Positions 22,290 to 34,107 of a stretch of DNA of 64,000 bases are shown here, in pieces. Both the position numbers and the translations under genes were made by a program. Under the pieces are notes generated by a model that was not told the origin of the DNA, ran no database searches, and was given only the letters and a program-made list of their open reading frames with translations. The stretch is taken from assembly GCA_001972305.1 (NCBI GenBank), contig BDDD01002271.1:62001-126000 (forward strand), read 5' to 3'. Origin of the DNA: Cephalotus follicularis (Eukaryota; Streptophyta; Magnoliopsida; Oxalidales; Cephalotaceae). Within the stretch, counting starts at the first letter, position 1. Each line of letters begins with the position of its first letter.

Positions 22290-25200
22290 AAAAAAAACTT
22301 AAGGTTGATGTACTTAGCACCATATGAATAATTCATATTCTTTTGTAAAGAACATTGAAGCTATATTGTCACACTTAATATATAAGGTAATACCTTAAAA
22401 TCATCAACATTTGTGACAAAATAATCATGCATAAGAAATTAAACATTAGTACCTCGAGGATTTTCAATACAACGATATTGGCATGCCAAGGATCTTGAGA
22501 CTTTAAATGATGTGAGCTCACCAGTAAAAACAAACATAATGTGCATAAATAACAGAATTAAGTCATCAATAACACACAAAAGAGATGACTATCCACAAAG
22601 TGACTTTTATTAACACAGGTGGTATCATTACGAAAGTTACGGAAACCTTTTATACCACATAGGTACATAACCACCAACCATTATGGTTGTCAACAATAAT
22701 ATCAATGGATATGTCACCACACAATTATGACAAATGAAATAACTCTCACAGATCAAGTGCATCATAAAAGCCTAAATTATCTCTTCAGTGAGATTCCAAA
22801 TAAAACACAATTGGCTTAATTACTTGATCTAATAATCACCATAACAAGTCTGATTAGACAACGCAATCAAGAATATTTTCCTTTTAGAGTCTATTATACA
22901 ACGTTGTCTAACAATCAAGTGTTAAAGTAAACTTAGTATATGTATACTAATTTATGCCTTCACATATTTCAAAAATTATCACAAAAGTGTGAAACAATAC
23001 AAATTGAAAAATATCTCAATTTTAACTCAATTGCCAAAATAATGATTGTCAAAATAATGACTATCACGAGATGATACATTACTCCACACTCCCACTGATT
23101 TTATGCATCACAAAAGCATCAAGATGTTTACACACATAGGATACACAATAAACACAAAATATACGTGAATTTTCAAAGTGTATAAACATTTTACAAAAGG
23201 ATTCAATTGTTAGATCAACAGTTTATACACACAAATCTTACAATGTATAAATAGTTGTTCACAAAATATTTTACCTCTAAATTGTTTCAAAATTTCATAA
23301 TCTTGACGCAATACAAAATCATTTTATTTGATCATCCTTTACAAAATAAGAGTTAAAACAAATTTGTATCAGAAGATACATCTTTATAAATTTTTTCATA
23401 TCTAAATAACAAAAGATAAATTTATAAAGTTTCAAAATAAGGTAGATAAAAATAATTGATTTGAAAAGAACTAAGAAACAATAAGTCAAAACATAGTTGA
23501 CAAATTCAACTATTCATTAGCAATTATAAAATTTTATTATTTCTTAGAACTCTTCTTTTTTTTAAAAAAATAAATAATTTCAACTCTCTAATTTTATCAA
23601 AAGCTTTTAAAAGAGACAATAATCAAATGTTTTTATGTACGAAAATAGTTGATCAAATAAATGATAATTACTAATACTAGATTAGTACCGCTGAAAGTTT
23701 GGATAACATAAATGTTTAAAATCATAATTACTAGCACAATCAATTCCAAAAAGATTGATGCAATACATCCAAACTTTTTCTAAAATAAATTATATAAGAC
23801 CTATGGAAGTGTCAAAAAAAAAATGAGGAGTCAATTTTATTTGGCACAAAAACAATAAGGCACAATATTTTTATAACATCCAAAATGGACTTATGAACCA
23901 AAATAGACTCATGGAGCAAAACTTACAAAATTGCTAAGGCAATTATCATCCAAGAAAAAATTATACTGTAGGTTCATCATAAATCAAACTTAAACATATA
24001 ATCAAAATTGGTGATGACCATCCATTGATTTCGTAATAACGAAAGATACTCAATGAGACTCCTAATGCATTGACTACAACCTCACCTTTGGGCAGAGAAT
24101 GCAGCTTGCAGTAGAATTCTCCAACATAGGTCAACCATAAAATCCACAACATTAAAGTCCAATGCCTTGGTTAAAATCTCACATTCGGACAGAGATTATA
24201 ACACAGTAGGATATCAAAAAATAGGTTAACCAAAAATATCATGATAATGCTTCAAATATTCTCATGGACATCAAAGAACAAAAATATATGTCCATAATAA
24301 TTCATGCTTTAGCTTATAAACACAAATAAGGCACCACACACTAATGTGTATCGATAAGTATGATGTTTACAATAGTCTCAAGCTTAATCAAATAAACTAA
24401 GAAGCATTATTCAACATAAAAACCCCATAGTTGAGCGCATATGCTATATTAACAAAATTATAACATATTCAAAACTCTCAACCCAAGTTTTCTATTATGT
24501 GTGATTGATTGCTTGACAAAAATATCAAAATCGTACGTGAAGTATACACAAAAATTGGAAAGTACAGTAGATCAATAATAGAAATAGGGAGAGTGACTAC
24601 TGTCAAAAGATTCTCCATATATAATAAAAAAATTTCATAAAAATTGTTTTGTAAAAAATAGTATTTAACTATTTTAAATTAATTTTTACGAAGATAATTC
24701 TGAAATAAATACTTCTGGTATCTGAAAAAATAATTAAAAATTACCAAAAATTTTATTTCGAAGAAAAATGGGAAAACCCAAAAATTTGGGCTCAAAAGGC
24801 TCGCGGAACGAGGCCCACGCGCCATCACGCGCCAGAGGCGCGCGTGGGCATGTGTGATGTGCACTGTGCACTCACCAGCAACCTCTGGCGGGTCGACTTT
24901 GACCCGCCAGACCCGTTTTTCAACCCGGTTTGCGATCCGACGCAAACCGGTGATTCAGGCCACAAAATCCGACTCCGTTGCCTGGGTTTTGACTCGGACA
25001 GTATGATTATGAGAAGGCACAGATCAATTTCTCAATAAAGCAACCAAAACAACAAGAAATCGATGAGAGAATTTCGGGTTAGAACCCTAAAACGCCGAAC
25101 TGGTTTTGGTTCAATTTCCAGGCCAAAAATAGTGTGTTACCAGAATCAAAAGGCACGGTTTTGTTCCATATCAAGCAAGAAACATATATCATGCAACAAA

Positions 25201-25488
25201 TCGGATTAACAACAACTGAAAATCAAGATTCGATCGATTATGGAAAGTTTAGATCCGAAAATTTCAAATCCATATATCTCGGGTTACGGGGCATAAAAAC
25301 TTATGATCTATATATCAAATCGAAGAGTGAAAAGAGAGGAACAAAAACCCCTTTAGAAATCGAAACAAATTATTCACTTTTTGATGTTCAATTTTGATGT
25401 CAAAAATTTCGGGATTAAAGTGAAAAAAAAAATTGAAAACTTAATTTCAATAATAATTCTACAAATTGGTCCTAATTCGCATATAACC

Positions 25489-25500
25489 GCTCTGATACCA
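25489..25500 (-). other. initiator-Met tRNA primer-binding site
   Basis: TGGTATCAGAGC on the minus strand, two bases after the LTR end. This is the standard PBS of Ty1/copia elements in plants. Confidence 0.85.
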
Positions 25501-25502
25501 CT

Positions 25503-25955
25503 TGTTGAAATAAATAATAGGATCATATGCGATATTAGAACACAAGAATTAATGAGTAAGGATCGTACCTGGTTGAGCCGTGTTCAACTGTGCAGCGGAA
25601 TATCAAAAGCAGTGCGATCCTAGATCAAACAGACAGGTATTCCCCTCCTTTTCACCAGACAAAATGTGGTTCTTAGATGGGAATCGAAAACAACTTTCGG
25701 TGACAGGAGAGGGGACCTAGCCCGACATAAATATAGTAAACACTAATGAGCCTTCCCATCATGCCCAATAGGTCACTAAAGCCCACACTAATCACAACCC
25801 ACATCTACAACCTGAAGTGCACCAGCCCATACAAAATAGATCACTAAAAGGGCTATTGGGCTATAAGCCCGTCTCACGGATCATTATCCTACCAGTTTTA
25901 TAAAACAAAAAATAACAATTAATGGAAGCCCAATATTTTATAAATATTTCCAACA
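25503..25955 (-). repeat. 5' LTR of the truncated copia-type element (453 bp)
   Basis: TG...CA ends with TGTTG / CAACA inverted tips and the PBS directly after. No matching second LTR was found in the window. Confidence 0.75.
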
Positions 25956-25987
25956 CTTGTATCTTATGACAAAATATGGTTTTTGAC

Positions 25988-26192
25988 CTTGTCAGTGTCT
26001 ACTTCTTGAAAGATGTCATTTGCTACATCTGTACAATCTTCTGGTCCATCTTCCATCAACGCATTTCAGAGCTCATCTGGTTCAATGTAACCATTGCCAG
26101 AAGGCCTTGCGAAGACGCTCATCATGAGCCATCCTTTGTAGATGAAGGGAAACCGCAAGAAATTCTCCATGGTCCAATGTTCCTTTCCCATT
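25988..26192 (-). pseudogene. calcium-dependent protein kinase (CDPK) exon fragment
   Basis: Minus-strand reading gives GTLDHGEFLAVSLHLQRMA, then a HDERLRKAF stretch, then GNGYIEPDEL, and after an in-frame TGA, DCTDVANDIFQEVDTDK. This is the regulatory EF-hand region of a plant CDPK of the CPK13/CPK7 kind. It ends at a GT (25986-25987) exactly where these genes have an intron. Damage is clear: the residues between KAF and GNGY are deleted and the frame shifts, and an Arg codon has become TGA. No kinase domain or other EF-hand is nearby. The fragment was probably carried here or left behind by rearrangement. Confidence 0.8.
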
Positions 26193-26208
26193 AGTATTAT
26201 TTAGTATC

Positions 26209-26210
<2 letters not shown>

Positions 26211-26255
<45 letters not shown>
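26211..26255. repeat. (TTA)15 microsatellite
   Basis: Uninterrupted TTA/ATT trinucleotide run of about 45 bases next to the CDPK fragment. Its length makes it a likely variable marker. Confidence 0.95.
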
Positions 26256-26256
<1 letters not shown>

Positions 26257-26851
26257 GTGAGAGGTATTTTAGATATTTTAATAACTAAAGAAAGTTTTTG
26301 TTGGATGGATTAATATCTCAGAATGTTTTTGTAATATTTTAAAATAAATGAGGAAAAAGTTGTCCCAAAAAATTAAAATGATTTACATGTATAAATTATT
26401 ATATCTAAGGGTTAGAATGGTTGAAGAATTTGTTTAAGGCAAATTAGTGTGAAAAGGAATTTGTACATTTCTTGGAAGTTGAATTATGTTAAACAGCCCA
26501 CGGACATCCAGCAAATCTTTTGTGAGACATGTTACTGCAAAAAGACGAGAAAGCAAATCCATCAAAAGAAAGCCCATTCTACTCACCATTTTTTACTTGG
26601 AAGACTAAACCTTCAACATTTCAAAAGGCAAAAAGAAAGAACTTTCCTAAACATACTTAAACCAAACATTAATGGAATCAATGTTAACAAGATATGCTAA
26701 ACAAAATGTTATAACACAAAATATATAAAAACAAATAACTAATCCATGCCCATTGGCTTAACATTCTCAAGATATATGTCCAATTATATTGGATGTCCAA
26801 ATTGTTTAAGAAATAAGGGCATGGATTACTCAACAGACATAGATATCGGTG
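26256..26851. other. intergenic between microsatellite and copia-1
   Basis: AT-rich with no recognised coding segment. It could include intron sequence of the former CDPK gene, but I see no second exon. Confidence 0.4.
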
Positions 26852-27259
26852 TGTTGAAGATATAATTAAATTTGATTTGTCAAAAGTAATGGCAATGATA
26901 TCATAGCCATGTGATGTGTGCTTTCATTCTTCCAAGTTTGTGGTGGTTTATAGATCGCAAGAATAGCATAGTTTCTTTCTTCATTGCGAAGGATTAGTTA
27001 ATCAAAGTTTTCGGCTAACTTGAAGCTTCGTGGTAGATTCATAAAGTCGGTTAATTGTAGGCTATATATATAGCCATGATGTGTGTGTAGTAAAGATAAG
27101 AACACAAAAAATAATAAGTGTGCAATAGTATAATAGAATCTGTGTAAGAGTAGTCAAGAGTTAACAAACTCAGAGTTGATAACTCTCATACTTTTTGTAT
27201 TTTAGATTGTGTTTCAATAAAATTATTCTATCAAGTTAAATTCATTTTGAGATCTTGTA
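26852..27259 (+). repeat. 5' LTR of copia-1 (408 bp)
   Basis: Pairs with 31477-31879 over its whole length. Its terminal CA has decayed to TA. Confidence 0.93.
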
Positions 27260-27284
27260 TTTAGTATCAGAGCAAGGTTAATCT

Positions 27285-30200
27285 ATGACATCAAATTCTA
27301 TCCAATTGCAACTCCCAAAATTAAATGGAAAGATTTTTGACAATCGGTCAATCCAATTGAAAGTGTTATATAAATCGCAAGATTTAGGGAATTTGGTGGA
27401 GAATGACTACACCGAAGTAGCTGGCCCAACGGCTTTTGAAGCACTAAGAAATGGGGAGAAAGATCTATTGGTGGAGACCCGGAAAAAGGATCAGAAAGCC
27501 TTTATGCAATCTTTCAAACTGTAGAAGAACCGATATTTGAAAAAAATACCAAGTGTAGAGACCGCGAGAGAGGCGTGGGACATTTTGCAAAAATCCTACA
27601 AAGATAATGAACGAGTCAAACGGGTGAGACTACAAACACTCAGAGGTGATTTTGAGTCTTTACGCATGAATAACTCAAAAACCATCTCGGCATATTTTGA
27701 TCGTGTTCAATCAGTGGTTAACCAATTATAGGTTAATGGTGAAAAGCTTGAAGATTCTCAAGTGGTTGAAAAAATCATGCAATCTTTGACAACAAAGTTT
27801 GATTATGTTGTTCCTGACATTGAAGAATCGCAAGATCTATCCGCTATCTCTATTGAAAAGTTGATGGGTTCGTTGTGCTCACATGAACAAAGAATAAACC
27901 AAAAGGTTATCAGTTCAATCCCGGAAGCAGGATGGTTCATTCAAATCGTGGAGGCTATCAAGGTGGTCGTGGACGTGGTCGAGGAAGAGGTGGATATTTG
28001 AACACCACATACAAAGAAAAATTAAGTTATGGAAATTTTTCAACAAATCGTAGAGGTAACAGTAGAGCACGAGATAAATATAATGTCCAATGTTTTCGAT
28101 GCAAAAGATTTGGACACTAGAAGAATGAATGTCGAACCAAGATGACAGATCAGGCGGAGCATGCAAATGCTACCGAAGTTGATGGAGACATGATGCTTGC
28201 ATGCAAAATTGATGAATCAGACATGAAGTACTCCAATACACGGTACGTTGACACAAGTTACAGTAATCACATGTGTGGGAAAAAAGGAGCTATTCTCACA
28301 ATTAGACGAGTCAGCATGTGGAGAAGTAAATTTCGGAAACAAATCCAAAGTTTTTGTAATGGGAAAAATGTAACATTGGCATCCAGTCTAAGGATGATAC
28401 TCATATCACTATCATGGATGTTCATTTTGTGCTAGGGCTTTTTTGAAATTTATTAAATGTTGGTCAGCTTATTGAAAATGGGCATAAAATTGATATTCAA
28501 AACGGTGTTTGCACCATTAAAAGCAAAAAGAACAAATTGTTAACAAAAGTGTAGATGATGAAGAACCGGATGTTCCAGTTGACTCTTCAAACAAAAACTA
28601 TGATGAATCTTTCAACTATGATGAAAGATAATGATTGGCTTTGGCATCTACAATATAGTCATCTTAATTTTTGTGAACTAAAGTTACTGGTGCAAAAGAA
28701 GATGGTAACTGGGTTATCTATTATTGAAGCTCCTGATCGTCCTTGTGAAGGGTATATTCTTGGTAAACAGCATCGAGACTCTTTTCCAGTTGGGAAAGCC
28801 AGAAGAGCAAAGCAGCCTTTGGCATTGGGGCACACAGACATTTGCGGCCCAGTCGAGGTAGAATCAATCGGATACAAGAGGTATATTTTAATTTTTGTGG
28901 ATGGTTTTACCAGAAAGACTTGGGTTTATTTCTTGAAGGAAAAGTCAGAAGCTTTTGGCAAGTTCAAAGAGTTTAAAGCAATTGTTGAAAGACAAAGTGA
29001 CTTTGAAATTAAAACATTGATATTTGACCGAGGTGAAGAATTTACATCAAATGAATTCAACAATTATTATAAAAATGAAGGAATCCAACGTCAGCTGACA
29101 GCTAGCTATACACCTCAGCAGAACGGTATAGCTAAAAGAAAAAATAGAACAATTTTTGAAAGGGCCAGAAGTATGTTAAAAGCTAAATATTTTCCAAAAC
29201 CTTTCTGCCCATAGGTTGTTGCTTGTGTTGTATTTTTGTTGAACATGTGTCCAACAAAGAGTGTTCCTTGGAGCGGCAACAAGTAAGATGTTTCTTGCGG
29301 GTATTTGGGTGTATTGCATATCCACATATCCCAGATGAACGAAGAAAAAATAAGAGCCAAAAATGCATATTCACTGGCTACATTGATGTCACCAAAGGTT
29401 ATAAATTATATAACCCCATGAAAAGGGAAGTGATAATCAGTATGGATGTCTAGTTTGTTGAAGATGAAGCGTGGAAATGGAATCAGAAAGATGAGCAACA
29501 AAAGGGAGTAATCATTGAAGATGAATCACATAAAGAAAACTCATATAGATTTTTACCCACTAGTTCTTCTCCTGTGAGAAGATCTCCAACTCAAATAGAT
29601 GTTCCAGAATCATCAGCATGTCCAAAGCGGAGACGAGTGCTTCCATCCTGCTTACAAGATGATGTGGTCACAACAGATAATGATATTACTGACAAAACTC
29701 TAGTAAATTTTTGTATGTTCGCAGATTGTGATCTAGTCTCCTATGATGATGCAACAGAAGATGAAAGGTGGATTCAAGCAATGGATAAGGAGATCCATGC
29801 CATCGAGAAAAATGACACATGGGAATGTACTTCTTTGCCATTAGGAAAGAAGCCTATTGGTGTTAAGTGGGTATACAAGACGAAATGTAAACCCGACAGT
29901 CAGGTGGATCGTTTCAAAGCAAGATTAGTCGTCAAAGGCTACAAACAAAAGCCAGGGATTGATTATTTTGAAGTATTCGCACCATTTTCCAGGATGGATA
30001 CTATTCGGATGATTGTAGCACTTGCATCTCAGAACTGGTGGAAAATTCATCGAATGGATGCAAGTCAGTGTTCTTGAAGAGGAGGTTTAAGTTGAACAAC
30101 CTCCTGGCTATTTGAAGGAAGGATGTGAGGAACAAGTCTACAAATTGAAGAAGGCATTGTACGGGTTGAAACAAGCACCTCGAGCCTGGTATACTCGTAT

Positions 30201-31430
30201 CGAAACATATATGCTGTAGCATGGTTTCCAGAAATATCCTCATGAGCATACACTGTATATCAAGTCAAACTAACGGTGATCTTATAATTATTTGTCTCTA
30301 TGTTGATGACTTGATATTTACAGGGAATTGTGAAGAAATGTTTGCAGAATTCAGGGAGGCTATGACTAGCCAGTTTGAGATGACTGATATGGGATTGATA
30401 TCTTATTTTTTGGGCATTGAAAGCAAACTGACAGTGGCATATTCATTTCTCAAAAGAAGTATGCCAATGATATTTTGAAACGTCTCAAGATGGAGTCGCT
30501 TAATCCGATTCGAACTCCAGTGATGGAACAATTGGAATTGAAGAAAGAAGGAAGCGGAGAACTGGTAAATCCCACATATTTTAAAAGCATAGTTGGCAGT
30601 TTTCGATATTTGACTTCCACTGGACCAAACATTGTCTATGGAGTGGGACTTATTAGTCGATTCATGGAGAAACCTTATCAATCACAGTTACAAGCAGCAA
30701 AGCGTATCTTATGGTACATCAGTGGTACCCGTGATCATGGAATATTTTATTCCTATCCTGACGATTTTAAATTGTTATGATACACAAACAATGATTGGGC
30801 TGGTGATCAGAGGCTCGTAAAAGTACTTTTGGGTATGCTTTCTTTCTTGTGATATGAGCATTCTATTGGTCCTCAAAAAAACAACAGGTGATTGCTCTTT
30901 CAACAGCGAAAACAGAATAAATAGCCTTAGCTTCTGCAGCGTGTCAGGCAGTTTGGCTTCGTCGAATGCTCAAAGAATTATTGCAGGAGCAAGGTGGACC
31001 TATGAAAATCATATGTGATAACAAATCGGCAATCACATTAGCCAAGAATCCAGTTTTTTATGGTAGGAAGTAAACACATTGACATTAAGGAGTCGCTTGT
31101 TACGATGGTATCTCAGATAGTCTACAACTTGGGGGCTATCTGAGATACCCTCTAAATTGATTCTTTTTTTTTTTTTAAATTTTTGTATGAATGTTTTGGA
31201 TGATATAATACTATAGTAAAAATTTAGATAAACAAATAATTTTGTAAATAGATTTATATTTGTACATACCCTTATATCTCATATAACCACCATAATATAC
31301 CAAGCGACCCCTAAGTACCATTATATTCGAGTCAGAAATGGAAAAAAATCGAACTTTAATTTTGCAAATCCGAAGATCAAGTTACAAATATTTTGACTAA
31401 ACCATTAAAGGGAGAACATTTGAAAATTTG
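27285..31430 (+). pseudogene. copia-1 gag-pol polyprotein, multiply interrupted
   Basis: Gag starts at 27285 (QLPKLNGKIFDN) and breaks at stops near 27522 and 27729. A Gly-Arg-rich run and a CCHC knuckle follow at about 27935-28130. The protease has DTSY where DSGC is usual. Integrase (about 28640-29214) keeps the first Asp (HTDICGP) and the second (FDRGEEF), but its catalytic Glu is Lys (QQNGIAKRKN). Reverse transcriptase spans about 29760-30480, with a stop near 30075 and an intact YVDD box near 30300. RNase H remnants lie at about 30780-31070. At least eight stops or frameshifts are visible, so no protein can be made. Confidence 0.9.
31089..31311. mobile_element. Tourist-like (PIF/Harbinger) MITE inside copia-1, 223 bp
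   Basis: Terminal inverted repeats GGAGTCGCTTG and, on the other strand, GGGGTCGCTTG, flanked by TAA on both sides (31086-31088 and 31312-31314). A TAA/TTA target duplication with GG(G/A)GTCG ends is the PIF/Harbinger signature. Removing the element and one TAA puts the host copia RNase H frame back together exactly, which proves the boundaries. It has no coding capacity. Confidence 0.92.
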
Positions 31431-31476
31431 AAGACAGTGCTTGAAGTTGTGAATCATGATCAAATTTAAGGGAGGT

Positions 31477-31879
31477 TGTTGAAGATTAAATTTGATTTGT
31501 CAAAAGTAATGGCAATGACATCATACCCATGTGATGTGTGCTTTCATTCTTCCAAGTTTGTAGCGGTTTATAGATTGCAAGCATAGCATAGTTTCTTTCT
31601 TTATTGTCAAGGATTAGTTAATTAAAGTTTTCGGCTAACTTGAAGCTTCATGGTAGCTTCATAAAGTCGGTTAATTGTAGGTCATATATATAGCCATGAT
31701 GTGCATAGTAAAAATAAGAAACACAAAAAATAGTAAATGTGCAGTAGCATAATAGAATCTGTGTAGGAGAGTAGTCAAGAGTTGACAAACTCAGAAAGAA
31801 AACTCTCCTGTACTCTCTATATTTTCGATTGTTTCAATAAAATTATCCTACTCAGTTAAATTTATTTTGAGATCCTACA
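31477..31879 (+). repeat. 3' LTR of copia-1 (403 bp)
   Basis: Begins TGTTGAAG right after the polypurine tract and ends CTACA before the TGGTG flank. Confidence 0.93.
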
Positions 31880-31884
31880 TGGTG

Positions 31885-32603
31885 AAGGCCATGGTCTTCG
31901 GCTACTATATGGCTAAACTCTAGCTGAACCTTATTACAGTCTAAATTCAAAATCATTGTAAGGTATAGCTTACTGAGAACTGACATAAACAAGATTGGAG
32001 GACAATAGCATTGGATCACACATAAAAGCACTATATGTAGTGGAACAGAGAAGAAGCTCCCAGGTATAGCTCAGTTGAAGTTAGCCACAACTTTACATAC
32101 CACGCAGTAATCGAAATTGATGCGCTCCTTTATTAGCAGTCTAGGATGTTCCTACGTCAAAAAAATTTGCATGGATGATAAGTGATAATATGGGTCACGA
32201 TACACGAATCGCACCGATATTAGCTAAATATGTTTAATCTAAATGAATTCGGATTGCAGTAGGGTCAATTCATTTTAGTCGACTTGACTTAGCATTTTTC
32301 CTTTTTTTTTCATCTGAAATATAGTGACCTACAAGAATGTGAGGCATTTTCAAAAAGCACAAAGATTGTGGACAAAAAAAAGCATAATAACCTGTTTAGA
32401 ATGACTCATCAACTGTAAGACAATTTAGGAAAACAGATGGCATGTTCAAGTAATTGAAATAACTGATGAGTGAGTGATGACTCATTTAAGTAAAGAGATT
32501 ACAACATATGTGAGCCTGGTATTTCTTCAAAAGTGGATGTACTACTATCATTAATTTCTTCGCATCAAAAAGCGACAAAGCCTGGTATTTCACTTCAAAT
32601 CCA
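31885..32603. other. flank of the PLAC8 pseudogene
   Basis: 31885-32300 has no recognised feature. From about 32305 the sequence matches 19075 onward, so this is the 3' flank copied with the PLAC8 gene. Confidence 0.5.
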
Positions 32604-34107
32604 TTAACAGTAATTTATCTCTTCATACATTTTGGTATCGTCTTCTCTTTGAACAGCCATTGGGCACAACGTGCAATGTCTGGTTCCACAAGAAGAGTTG
32701 TTTGCTGGCAAATTGAATCTCTTTCTCATTTGGATCCTCCAAAAGCTACCATAAAGTAAATCAAATACACAAAGCACAATCCCAGTGAATCCCAGAGCCA
32801 CCCTGACAGTCTCATTATCAATAGAAAAGTTACAATATACACATAAATGTTACCAACCCCAAGTCTTTCCATGTTCCACCCAAAAAGACAAATACTGCAG
32901 AAGAGAGAAAGATCTATTATAGCAATTTATCCCAAATATCAAATAACCCTCTACTCTAGACCTGTCCATGAGCTGGGCTGGGCTCGACCAGGATGATTTT
33001 TTTTTTTTTTGTTGAGCTACAACCCATAAAATCTTACCCCAAGTCCGTCCAAACCAACCCATATACATTTTCTATTATTAAAGATAACTAATAAACAATA
33101 ATAAAAAAACGACTGTTCAGGCCGGGCCAAGCCGAGCTTTAAAATTAGAGAGTCGAAATCCGTCTAAACTGGTCGGGCCGGGACCAACGCATGGACAGGT
33201 GTACTCGACTCCATACGGGTGCATACTTGACAATCCTTCGCCCGTTTGTTGATGCAAATGAGAATCTTTTCTCCAACAACATCCTCGGATGGTGGGTTGA
33301 TTCGCTTGAGCCATTGATGGGTATTTGATCTTGTGCTTCCACATCAACTTCAACTTCAGACTCATATTCCCTCCCGAGGGGACTAAAAATGGAGTACAAT
33401 TTTGCAATTATTGGAGCAGCAATCCCAACAGCGATGCAGACAGCTTGACCCACAGCGGGTCGCTCAGATCTTTTGTATCCCCACATAAGGCCACAAAGGG
33501 CGTATTGAGCAAAGATAGCAAGATGCAGTAGCAAAATAACCACCATCATGTGTGCCCGTTCACGGGGCTTGTAAGTTCCATTCTTACAGTATATTTTTCT
33601 GAGAGTGGAGATATCATCTGGATTCCACCTATACAGAAGTATAAGGTGGTGGATCCTCTTAGGATGCTGATACAGACACAAAAGAGTAAAGAGTGCATTG
33701 AGGATTTGATTATTGACCTCAGTCCAGGCATTTCTCTGTGATTTCTTTGGTAGAGCAGCGTCCAACGCTCCAGTCATCACTAGTAAAAGGATAACTGTGG
33801 AGATGGCAGCACAACTTATCCATAAGAGAATGACCACGTTGAAAGGATGCTTTAACCATACTTTGGACCTCTGCCATAGAGAATGCCAATTGCTCGTGGA
33901 GGAAGGCAAAGAAGGCGAAATTTCCTCTCTTTCGTCGGCAATCTGCCGAAAATTAGCAGATGGGGGAGACAGCAGATTTGTCGGAGATGTCGATATAGAA
34001 AGACTATTCGTGTCATTGGCCTTTTGCCCATCCGCAGTCCCATTTGACGGAAATTCGGATTTGTCCTGAATTTCTCTCAAGCCTTCTTCAATACTGTTTG
34101 AAGCCAT
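32604..34107 (-). pseudogene. broken duplicate of the PLAC8/DUF2985 gene
   Basis: Homologous to 19381-21123 from the same ATG (34107, MASNSIEEG). Four lesions are visible. (1) A piece of the N-terminal region is missing (the run between NLLS and PPSANFR). (2) A hAT-type MITE at 32957-33203 interrupts the membrane domain, adding foreign residues and a stop. (3) About 49 bp are missing at 32821, shifting the frame. (4) About 330 bp are missing at 32656, removing the Cys-rich PLAC8 core and the tail; the breakpoint uses an AACAG microhomology. The leader-intron acceptor is also mutated. The surviving ORF (to 33145) would encode at most a truncated N-terminal half. Confidence 0.93.
32957..33203. 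mobile_element. hAT-type MITE in the PLAC8 pseudogene, 247 bp
   Basis: Ends TAGACCTGTCCATG and, reversed, TACACCTGTCCATG (13 of 14 bases paired). Flanks CTCTACTC (32949-32956) and CTCGACTC (33204-33211) are an 8-bp target duplication with one mismatch, as expected for hAT elements. The intact gene at about 20095 shows the empty site. Terminal regions are rich in GGGC(T/C) words. No open frame. Confidence 0.9.

Larger units (their letters stand above)
22290..25955 (-). mobile_element. copia-type element with 5' LTR, 3' truncated, no coding capacity seen
   Basis: The 5' LTR (25503-25955, minus strand) starts TGTTGGAAA and ends TTTCAACA. It is followed by a perfect initiator-Met PBS at 25489-25500. 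The 3.2 kb of internal sequence has no gag or pol frame, only short open stretches, so it resembles a non-autonomous derivative (LARD-like). A GC-rich block at 24780-24990 contains repeated GGCGCG and GGGTC(G/A) words. No second LTR is visible; the element fades out at the N near 22289, so its 3' end is missing or badly assembled. Confidence 0.65.
26852..31879 (+). mobile_element. copia-1: complete but dead Ty1/copia retrotransposon
   Basis: The 5' LTR is 26852-27259 (TGTTGAAG...TTGTA) and the 3' LTR is 31477-31879 (TGTTGAAG...CTACA). A degenerate initiator-Met PBS (TAGTATCAGAGC) follows the first, and a polypurine tract (AAGGGAGG) precedes the second. Flanking CGGTG (26847-26851) and TGGTG (31880-31884) are a 5-bp target duplication with one change. 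The order gag, protease, integrase, reverse transcriptase, RNase H is that of Tnt1-like copia. The LTRs differ at roughly one base in ten by eye, so the insertion is old. A 223-bp Tourist MITE interrupts the 3' end. Confidence 0.93.
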
